From: Bacteroidales bacterium | GTDB lineage: Bacteria > Bacteroidota > Bacteroidia > Bacteroidales > JAADGE01 | Reading direction: 5' to 3' | Assembly: GCA_026987795.1 (NCBI GenBank) | Contig: JALSMF010000299.1 | Span: 1-13,422, forward strand | Length of the DNA stretch: 13,422 nucleotides | Shown here: positions 6,854 through 13,422 of the stretch, one piece after another | Numbering within the stretch: the stretch's first letter is position 1 | Layout: the number at the start of each line of letters is the position of its first letter | Made by a program: the position numbers and the translations under genes | The notes under the pieces: model-generated | What the model saw: the letters and a program-made list of their open reading frames with translations, nothing else | Database searches by the model: none | Told to the model about the DNA's origin: nothing

Positions 6854-8506
6854 ATGAAAAAGATATTAACATTAGTGGCAGTTTTTACTGTACTTTTCAG
6901 TATTTCTTATTTGTTTTTGCACGGAAAAGCTCCGAAACAAAACTTACAGAAAGACAGTATTGATTATACATCCGTTCTTTTGAAAGGAAGATGGATGAAC
7001 AAAACAGGCGGCTACAAAATTTCCAACGAAACAGACGATACGGCAGAACGTTTTAAAGCACTTAAATTTAATTCGGACGGAACATTTGAATTGGACTCTG
7101 CAAAACAAAGATATAACGGAACCTGGGAACTTGAAGGAAATAACATCCTGTTACGGTTTCAACCGAAAAAAGTTACTCATCTCTATCGAAATACAGACCC
7201 TAATAAGAGTTCGTCTAATTACTCTGCAGTTTATGAAACAGTCAATCTGTCCGACAGAACGGGAACTGTATCAGAAGATGAATTAAAACTGTCAGACGGC
7301 TTTATTTACAAGCAATACCCTGAAGCATTGTCAGGCTTATTTAATTTTTATGAATTTTCCGGTTTTGCAAATGTTCAGTGGGGACATATAATAATGATAG
7401 TAGCAGGTTTGGTTTTTATTTTTTTAGCAATAAAATACGACTACGAACCCTTACTTTTAATACCTATAGGCGTAGGTGTCCTTATCGGAAACATACCTAT
7501 GTTTCAGGTAGCCGATTTTAATTTAAAACTCGGAATCTATGAGCCCGGCAGCGTTTTAAATACCTTATATCAAGGGGTTACGCAGGGTTGGTATCCGCCC
7601 CTCATATTTCTCGGAATAGGTGCAATGACCGATTTTTCATCACTTATTTCAAGCCCCAGATTAATGCTTCTCGGTGCTGCTGCACAAGTCGGTATTTTTG
7701 CGACTTTTCTTGGAGCATTATACTTGGGATTTGCTCCGCAGGAAGCGGGAGCAATAGGTATAATAGGCGGTGCCGACGGGCCTACGGCAATTTTTATATC
7801 ATCTAAATTAGCAAACGGAATGAACGTTTTGCCTGACGGCACAACAGTTAAAAACCTTATAGGACCTATTGCTATTGCGGCATACTCGTATATGGCTCTG
7901 GTTCCCGTAATTCAGCCGCCGGTTATTAAACTTCTTACCACAAAAAAAGAACGACTTATAAAAATGAAACCGCCGCGTGCTGTTACCAAAACCGAAAAAA
8001 TTATCTTCCCCATTGCAGGGTTATTACTGACAGCTTTTTTAGCACCTACCGCATTACCTTTGCTCGGAATGTTGTTTTTCGGTAATTTGTTAAAAGAAAG
8101 CGGAGTAACCGGCAGGCTTGCGGAAACGGCAAGAACCTCTCTAATAGATACAATTACAATATTGCTTGGAGTTACCGTAGGTGCTTCAACACAAGCTGAT
8201 GTTTTTTTAACCAAAAGTTCTGTGCTTATTTTTGTTCTCGGAGCTGTTTCATTTGTAATAGCCACGGCAGGAGGCGTAATTTTTGCAAAAATTATGAATT
8301 GGCTTTCGCCGAAAGACAACCCCATAAATCCGATGATTGGTGCAGCCGGTGTTTCTGCCGTTCCCGACAGTGCCAGAGTAGTTCAGGTAGAAGGATTAAA
8401 AGCCGACCCGAATAACCACCTTCTTATGCACGCAATGGCTCCAAATGTTGCAGGTGTTATAGGCTCGGCAATAGCAGCCGGTATTTTACTGAGTTTCTTA
8501 ATGTAG
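6854..8506 (+). CDS. mmdB: Na+-pumping decarboxylase membrane (beta) subunit with an N-terminal lipocalin-like extension
   Basis: The C-terminal part (about residues 157-550) is a full OadB/MmdB/GcdB subunit, which decarboxylates carboxybiotin and couples this to Na+ export through the inner membrane. Key residues are present: Asp308 in IGGADGPTA (Asp203 of Klebsiella OadB), the AYSYMALVP segment (343-351), and Asn492 and Ser501 in NPMIGAAGVS (Asn373 and Ser382 of OadB). Several hydrophobic helices span about 178-550. The protein is 550 residues against roughly 380-430 for usual members. The excess lies at the N-terminus: a membrane helix or signal (about 4-22), then about 130 polar residues with the beta-rich pattern GRWMNKTGG, ALKFNSDGTFEL and YNGTWELEGNNILLRF, which looks lipocalin-like. 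That part would sit on the outer face of the membrane. The frame is continuous from the ATG at 6854, with an AGG just upstream of it. A strong terminator follows, so this is the last gene of the unit. Confidence 0.93.
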   Translation: MKKILTLVAVFTVLFSISYLFLHGKAPKQNLQKDSIDYTSVLLKGRWMNKTGGYKISNETDDTAERFKALKFNSDGTFELDSAKQRYNGTWELEGNNILLRFQPKKVTHLYRNTDPNKSSSNYSAVYETVNLSDRTGTVSEDELKLSDGFIYKQYPEALSGLFNFYEFSGFANVQWGHIIMIVAGLVFIFLAIKYDYEPLLLIPIGVGVLIGNIPMFQVADFNLKLGIYEPGSVLNTLYQGVTQGWYPPLIFLGIGAMTDFSSLISSPRLMLLGAAAQVGIFATFLGALYLGFAPQEAGAIGIIGGADGPTAIFISSKLANGMNVLPDGTTVKNLIGPIAIAAYSYMALVPVIQPPVIKLLTTKKERLIKMKPPRAVTKTEKIIFPIAGLLLTAFLAPTALPLLGMLFFGNLLKESGVTGRLAETARTSLIDTITILLGVTVGASTQADVFLTKSSVLIFVLGAVSFVIATAGGVIFAKIMNWLSPKDNPINPMIGAAGVSAVPDSARVVQVEGLKADPNNHLLMHAMAPNVAGVIGSAIAAGILLSFLM

Positions 8507-8533
8507 AAAACGTAAAATTAAAATTACTAACAT

Positions 8534-8573
8534 ATCCGATTATTCCTGCTAAAAAAGGAGTAGTCGGATTTTT
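8534..8573 (+). terminator. Rho-independent terminator of the methylmalonyl-CoA decarboxylase operon
   Basis: ATCCGATTATTCC (8534-8546) pairs with GGAGTAGTCGGAT (8557-8569) over 13 positions, with two G·U pairs and a 10-base loop. A run of five T follows (8569-8573), then more AT-rich sequence. It starts 28 bases after the mmdB stop. The remaining gap to 8756 holds no gene I can support. A TTTG at 8679-8682 followed 21 bases later by TATTTCGC is only a poor promoter match for parE. Confidence 0.9.
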
Positions 8574-8756
8574 AATTTAATTTTCTTAGTGTCAGGTGTT
8601 TACGCGGCTATGTAGGTGCAGTATTCATTAAAATACACAGAAAAGCTGTCCCCGGCGGTAATATTGTTAAAATTTTCATTTGGAAATAAGCACAAATATT
8701 ATGTATTTCGCAAATTGAATAAGAATGTCTTATAAAAAGATTAAAATATTAAATGT

Positions 8757-10607
8757 ATGGCGGAAAATAATAAGACGGCGGTATATTCTGAAGATACCAT
8801 AAAAACCCTCGAGTGGAAAGAGCACATAAGAAAACGTCCCGGAATGTATATCGGAAAATTGGGAGACGGAACATCTCCTGATGACGGTATATATGTTCTT
8901 TTGAAAGAAGTTCTGGATAATTCCGTAGATGAATTTATGATGGGACACGGAAAAAAAATTGAAATAAAATTAGAAAACGGTGAAGTCAAAGTAAGAGATT
9001 ACGGAAGAGGAATACCGCTTTCAAAAGTCCTTGACGTCTCTTCCAAGATGAATACAGGAGCAAAATATGATTCAAAAGTATTTAAAAAATCAGTAGGGTT
9101 AAACGGGGTAGGTATTAAAGCAGTTAACGCATTATCTGAAAAGTTCATAATCCGCTCGTTTCGCGAAGGTGAAATGAAAGAAGTTATATATTCAGGAGGC
9201 AGTGTAATTGAAAATAAAAATATAGTTAAAACAAACGAAAAAAACGGAACGGAAATAATTTTCAGTCCTGATAATAAGCTTTTTAAAGAATATCATTATT
9301 TAGATGATTTCATAGAACAAATGCTTAAAAACTATGTTTATCTTAATTCGGGACTCACAATAAAATATAATGATAAAGTTTACTATTCAAAAAACGGGTT
9401 GCTTGATCTGCTGAATGATAATATAAAAGAAGAACAAAGACGTTACCCGATTATTCATTTGAAAGGCGATGATATTGAAATAGCACTTACTCATGCCAAT
9501 CAATACGGAGAAGAATATTATACTTTCGTAAACGGTCAGCATACATCCCAAGGCGGAACGCACTTATTGGCATTCAGAGAGTCCGTAGTAAAAACGATAA
9601 GAGATTTTTACAAAAAAAATATTGATTTTTCTGATATCAGAACCGGAATTGTTGCAGCTTTGAGTATAAAAGTTGAAGAACCTGTATTCGAATCGCAGAC
9701 AAAAACAAAACTCGGTTCAAAAAACATTGCTCCCGACGGAGTCTCAATACGTTCGTTCATAATGGATTTTGTAACCAAAGAATTAGAATTATATCTGCAT
9801 CAAAATCCGCAAACAGCCGATGAACTTTGGAAAAAAATTCAGGAAGCCGAAAAAGAAAGAAAAGAAATATCAGGAATTAAGCAGTTGGCAAGAAAAAGAG
9901 CAAAAACAGTAAAAGTTCACAACAAAAAATTACGGGACTGTCGCGTTCATTTTAATAAAAACAAAACCGGAGCTGAAGAGTCAACTTTGTTTATTACCGA
10001 AGGAGATTCGGCAAGCGGCTCAATTACAAAATCTCGAGACGTAAATACACAAGCAGTCTTCAGTTTAAAAGGTAAACCTCTTAATACCTACGGTAAATCT
10101 AAAAAAATTGTTTATGAAAATGAAGAGTTTAACCTTATACAAGCAGCCTTAAATATTGAAGACGGAATGGAGGGCTTGCGATATAATAAAATTGTAATAG
10201 CAACCGATGCAGATGTTGACGGAATGCACATTCGCCTTCTTTTAATAACCTTTTTTCTGAAATTTTTTCCTGATGTCATTAAAAACGGTCATTTATATAT
10301 CTTACAAACTCCGCTTTTCAGGGTCAGAAATAAGAAAAAGACAATTTATTGCTATTCGGAAGAAGAAAGAGAAAATGCCTCAAAAGAACTTGGTGCAAAT
10401 CCTGAAATAACGCGATTTAAAGGGCTGGGGGAGATATCTCCCGATGAATTCAGACATTTTATAGGTAAAGATATAAGACTTGACCCCGTAATTATAAACA
10501 AAGAAGAGTCAATAAGCGAAATGCTTGATTTCTATATGGGAAATAACACGCCTGAAAGACAAGAATTCATAATTGAAAATTTAAGAGACGAAGAAGAAGT
10601 TTTGTAA
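8757..10607 (+). CDS. parE: DNA topoisomerase IV subunit B (ATPase/TOPRIM)
   Basis: This 616-residue type IIA topoisomerase subunit binds and hydrolyses ATP and joins ParC to unlink and relax DNA. The GHKL ATPase motifs are visible: Glu51 with Asp54 and Asn55 (KEVLDNSVDEF), DYGRGIP (81-87) and GLNGVGIKAVNALS (114-127). A QTK loop (Gln314 to Lys316) closes the transducer domain. The TOPRIM part has EGDSASG (415-421) and DADVDGMHIR (484-493), the Mg2+-binding residues. The end (RFKGLGEISPDEF, from 553) is standard. The length and the parC gene 36 bases downstream favour ParE over GyrB; the two are close paralogues and databases often call these genes simply type IIA topoisomerase subunit B. The ATG at 8757 is the natural start; an ATG at 8753 is out of frame. 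Confidence 0.93.
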   Translation: MAENNKTAVYSEDTIKTLEWKEHIRKRPGMYIGKLGDGTSPDDGIYVLLKEVLDNSVDEFMMGHGKKIEIKLENGEVKVRDYGRGIPLSKVLDVSSKMNTGAKYDSKVFKKSVGLNGVGIKAVNALSEKFIIRSFREGEMKEVIYSGGSVIENKNIVKTNEKNGTEIIFSPDNKLFKEYHYLDDFIEQMLKNYVYLNSGLTIKYNDKVYYSKNGLLDLLNDNIKEEQRRYPIIHLKGDDIEIALTHANQYGEEYYTFVNGQHTSQGGTHLLAFRESVVKTIRDFYKKNIDFSDIRTGIVAALSIKVEEPVFESQTKTKLGSKNIAPDGVSIRSFIMDFVTKELELYLHQNPQTADELWKKIQEAEKERKEISGIKQLARKRAKTVKVHNKKLRDCRVHFNKNKTGAEESTLFITEGDSASGSITKSRDVNTQAVFSLKGKPLNTYGKSKKIVYENEEFNLIQAALNIEDGMEGLRYNKIVIATDADVDGMHIRLLLITFFLKFFPDVIKNGHLYILQTPLFRVRNKKKTIYCYSEEERENASKELGANPEITRFKGLGEISPDEFRHFIGKDIRLDPVIINKEESISEMLDFYMGNNTPERQEFIIENLRDEEEVL

Positions 10608-10643
10608 ATTTAATTTCAAGATTTTAAAAATTAATAATAGCAA

Positions 10644-13271
10644 ATGGCTGAAAAAGATACAAATAAAGAAGATTTACTAAATAAAGATAATACGGAAGAA
10701 CAGGAATATAAAGTAAAGTATATCTCCGGAATGTATAAAAACTGGTTTCTGGATTATGCTTCATACGTTATTCTCGAGCGAGCCGTTCCTCACGTTGCCG
10801 ACGGGCTTAAACCCGTACAACGCCGTATCCTTCACTCTATGAAAAGAATGGATGACGGCAGATACAATAAAGTTGCAAATATAATCGGGCATACTATGCA
10901 GTTTCATCCCCACGGAGATGCCTCAATCGGAGATGCTTTGGTTCAGCTCGGACAAAAAGACTTACTTATTGATATGCAGGGAAACTGGGGCAACGTACAT
11001 ACCGGCGACAGTGCGGCGGCACCGCGTTATATCGAAGCTCGCTTATCCAAATTCGCACTCGAAGTAGTTTTTAATCCGAAAACAACAAAATGGAGACCCT
11101 CATATGACGGAAGAAACAAAGAACCCGTTCATTTACCCGTAAAATTTCCGCTGCTTCTTGCTCAAGGTGTTGAAGGTATTGCCGTAGGCTTAGCTTCTAA
11201 AATAATGCCTCATAATTTTAACGAACTTATTGATGCCTCAATAAATCACCTTAAAGGAAAAGATTTTACCCTTTTACCCGATTTCTTAACCGGCGGATTA
11301 GCCGATTTCTCAAACTATAATGACGGCAGGAGAGGCGGAAAAATAAAAGTCAGAGCCAAAATTACAAAAAGAGATACAAAAACTCTTGTAATATCAGAAC
11401 TCCCTTACGGAAAAACAACAGTAACACTCATTGAATCAATAGTTTCAGCAAATGATAAGGGTAAGATAAAAATTAAAAAAATAGAAGATAATACATCAGA
11501 TAAAGTCGAAATCCTTATACATTTGCCTTCCGATGTTTCTTCCGATAAAATGATTGATGCACTTTTTGCAGTTACCGATTGTGAAGTTTCAATTTCCCCT
11601 AACACAACGGTTATTCTCGGAGACAAACCCAAATTTACGGATGTTAAAGAAATACTCAGATATTCAACCGACAACACTCTTAACCTGCTGAAGCAGGAAT
11701 TACAAATAAGAATGTCAGAACTTGAAGATGCTTGGCATAATGCATCTTTAGAGAAAATTTTTATAGAAAACAGAATTTATCTTACCATAGAAAAATGTGA
11801 AACTTGGGAATGCGTTATTGAGAGCATTGATAAAGGCTTGAAACCTTTCGTGAAAAAATTAAAGCGACCGGTAACAGAAGATGATATAGTTCGCCTTACA
11901 GAGATAAAAATAAAAAGAATTTCTAAATACGATGCATTTAAAGCCGATAATTACATTAAATCAATTATAGAAGAAATAGAAGAAATAAAATACAAATTAG
12001 AACATATTACAGAATACACAATTAATTGGTTTAACAGTATCAAAAAAAAATACGGAAAAGGCAGAGAACGAAAAACCGAAATACGAAGCTTTGAAGAAAT
12101 TAAAGCAAGAAAAGTTGTTGTCAGAAATAAAAAATTATACGTAAATTTTGAAGACGGTTTTGCCGGAACCTCACTTAAACAAGACAAATTTGTAGCCGAA
12201 TGTTCCGATATCGACTTGGTTATCGTGTTCCGTAAAGACGGAACTTATTTCGTAAAACAAGTTGAAGATAAGTTTTACATAGGAAAAGACGTAATTCATA
12301 TTGACATATGGAAAAAAGATGATGACAGAACAGTTTACAACACAGTGTATTATGACGGGAAATCAGGTTATTATTATATGAAACGCTTTAATGTTAAAAG
12401 CATTATACGAGATAAAGAATATAATCTTACCAAAGGAGAGAAAGGATCTAAAGTAATGTGGTTTACGGCAAATCCCAACGGTGAAGCCGAAATAATAAAA
12501 ATTACGCACAGACCTCGTAAACGCCTTAAAAATAAGTCGATAGAAATAGACTTTTCCGAACTTGCCGTAAAAGGCAGAAGTTCAATGGGAAATATTGCCA
12601 CAAAATACGGAGTTCAAAAAATAACATTAAAAGAGGAAGGCGTTTCAACTCTCGGAGGCAGACAAATTTGGTTTGACTCTGAAGTTTTGAGGTTAAATGC
12701 CGAGGGGCGGGGAGAACAGCTCGGAGAGTTTTCGGGAGATGATAAAATTCTGGTAATATATAAAAACGGGAAATTTCAAATTACCTCATTCGATTTATCA
12801 ACTCATTTTGAAACGGATATTATAAAAATAGAAAAGTATAAACCCGAGAAAATATGGTCTGCCGTTTATTATGATGCCGACCAAAAATACTATTACCTGA
12901 AACGTTTTAAGATTGAAAGTAATAACGGCATAACGTCTTTTACCGGCGATAATCCGGACTCAAAATTAATTGCGGTATCCGATAATCCGCGGGCACAATA
13001 TAAAATTGAATTCGGAGGAAAACATAAAGATAAAGAATCTCAAATTGTTTATGCAGAAGAGTTTATAGGAGAAAAAAGTTATAAAGCAAGAGGTAAAAGG
13101 TTGACAATGTTTACGGTTAAAAAAATAAACCTTATCGAACCGGATTTACCTAAAGATAAAGACGATGCAACTATTTCAGAAAAAGAAGAGTCTGACAACA
13201 AACAGTCGGAGCCTGAATTTAAAGTAATAAAAACCGATAAAGACGGAAATCAAATAATTTTAGACCTGTAA
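10644..13271 (+). CDS. parC: DNA topoisomerase IV subunit A (DNA cleavage/rejoining)
   Basis: This 875-residue subunit cuts and rejoins DNA as partner of ParE. After an acidic, Lys-rich leader (1-25) comes the winged-helix domain with LDYASYVILERAVPHVADGLK (from 36), HPHGDASIGDALV (88-100) and AAPRYIEARL (125-134). Tyr129 is the catalytic residue that binds DNA covalently. The tower and coiled-coil region follows (about 150-480, KIFIENRIYL near 370). A C-terminal beta-propeller-like domain (about 490-830) has repeated VYYD...YYY-x-KRF blades. A true GyrA box (QRRGGKG type) is missing, with only GRSSMGN in the propeller, which supports ParC over GyrA. The sequence closely resembles Bacteroidota ParC as I remember it. 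The last 45 residues are charged and probably disordered. At the quinolone-binding Ser position it has Ala93. Confidence 0.94.
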   Translation: MAEKDTNKEDLLNKDNTEEQEYKVKYISGMYKNWFLDYASYVILERAVPHVADGLKPVQRRILHSMKRMDDGRYNKVANIIGHTMQFHPHGDASIGDALVQLGQKDLLIDMQGNWGNVHTGDSAAAPRYIEARLSKFALEVVFNPKTTKWRPSYDGRNKEPVHLPVKFPLLLAQGVEGIAVGLASKIMPHNFNELIDASINHLKGKDFTLLPDFLTGGLADFSNYNDGRRGGKIKVRAKITKRDTKTLVISELPYGKTTVTLIESIVSANDKGKIKIKKIEDNTSDKVEILIHLPSDVSSDKMIDALFAVTDCEVSISPNTTVILGDKPKFTDVKEILRYSTDNTLNLLKQELQIRMSELEDAWHNASLEKIFIENRIYLTIEKCETWECVIESIDKGLKPFVKKLKRPVTEDDIVRLTEIKIKRISKYDAFKADNYIKSIIEEIEEIKYKLEHITEYTINWFNSIKKKYGKGRERKTEIRSFEEIKARKVVVRNKKLYVNFEDGFAGTSLKQDKFVAECSDIDLVIVFRKDGTYFVKQVEDKFYIGKDVIHIDIWKKDDDRTVYNTVYYDGKSGYYYMKRFNVKSIIRDKEYNLTKGEKGSKVMWFTANPNGEAEIIKITHRPRKRLKNKSIEIDFSELAVKGRSSMGNIATKYGVQKITLKEEGVSTLGGRQIWFDSEVLRLNAEGRGEQLGEFSGDDKILVIYKNGKFQITSFDLSTHFETDIIKIEKYKPEKIWSAVYYDADQKYYYLKRFKIESNNGITSFTGDNPDSKLIAVSDNPRAQYKIEFGGKHKDKESQIVYAEEFIGEKSYKARGKRLTMFTVKKINLIEPDLPKDKDDATISEKEESDNKQSEPEFKVIKTDKDGNQIILDL

Positions 13272-13305
13272 TATTTTATATTAAAAATAAAAATACATTC
13301 AACAA

Positions 13306-13337
13306 TTTGCATATGTTTAAAAACATTTGTATTTTTG
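13306..13337 (+). promoter_or_regulatory. Strong Bacteroidota-type promoter for the gene starting at 13405
   Basis: TTTG (13306-13309), a 20-base spacer, then TATTTTTG (13330-13337) matches TTTG-N19-21-TAnnTTTG at every fixed position. Transcription should start near 13343-13346, giving a leader of about 60 bases before the ATG at 13405. The spacer contains a short dyad, ATGTTT-aa-AAACAT (13313-13326). It lies 34 bases after the parC stop, so the next gene probably has its own transcript. Confidence 0.65.
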
Positions 13338-13404
13338 TAATAATATTCAAAAACCATGAAAAGCACCGAGTATAAAAACTTTTAATCATGTAAATTTGAA
13401 TATT

Positions 13405-13422
13405 ATGAAAAAAATAACACAA
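13405..13422 (+). CDS. First six codons of a gene running off the window
   Basis: The ATG at 13405 opens MKKITQ, cut by the window edge. A Lys-rich start like this would fit the head of a signal peptide, but six residues cannot show it. The good promoter at 13306-13337 and the A-rich sequence around the ATG support a real gene start. Product unknown. Confidence 0.5.

Noticed and set aside
7570..8325. Reverse-strand open frames opposite mmdB and elsewhere
   Set aside because: They lie wholly inside strongly conserved + strand genes and their translations show no recognisable domains.
8679..8711. Promoter for parE (TTTG, 21 bases, TATTTCGC)
   Set aside because: The downstream box matches the TTTG part at only its first base and one other, too weak to annotate.
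13391..13398. TAAATTTG as a second promoter box before 13405
   Set aside because: There is no TTTG 19-21 bases upstream, and transcription would begin at the start codon itself. The pair at 13306-13337 is far better.

Overview
The window looks like chromosomal DNA of a member of the Bacteroidota, probably an anaerobic, propionate-forming Bacteroidales/Marinilabiliales-type organism. The signs are: low G+C; A-rich leaders without clear Shine-Dalgarno sequences; a Bacteroidota-style TTTG-N20-TAnnTTTG promoter near the right end; a fibre protein of a type I know from this phylum; the gene order epimerase / methylmalonyl-CoA decarboxylase; and a topoisomerase pair whose A subunit closely matches Bacteroidota ParC in memory. 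All recognisable genes are on the + strand. Nothing suggests a phage, transposon, CRISPR array or tRNA/rRNA gene.

Left region (1-2424): the gene of a repetitive surface or fibre protein, lacking only its first codons. It contains three 39-residue repeats, then 21 gap-free 14-residue YadA-head-type repeats, and ends in a coiled coil. A dyad and a possible promoter follow it.

Second region (2629-3930): a Memo-family (AmmeMemoRadiSam system B) protein, followed 21 bases later by a small free-standing PD-(D/E)XK domain of the HsdR N-terminal type. A possible weak terminator follows.

Third region (4052-8506): a compact five-gene unit for the methylmalonyl-CoA steps of propionate formation: epimerase, carboxyltransferase, small one-helix membrane subunit, biotin carrier and membrane decarboxylase/Na+ channel subunit. 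Gaps are 3-45 bases, and a strong Rho-independent terminator closes it. The epimerase converts (R)- and (S)-methylmalonyl-CoA. The complex moves CO2 from the (S)-isomer to biotin, then releases it at the membrane subunit while exporting Na+. The membrane subunit carries an unusual N-terminal extension of about 155 residues with a membrane helix and a lipocalin-like segment.

Right region (8757-13271): topoisomerase IV subunits ParE and ParC, 36 bases apart. A very good Bacteroidota promoter follows, and the first six codons of another + strand gene (13405 onward) run off the end.

Most of the window is ordinary core genome. The parts most worth a second look are the repeat architecture of the first gene and the N-terminal extension of the decarboxylase membrane subunit. 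I saw no clear sign of a wholly new system.
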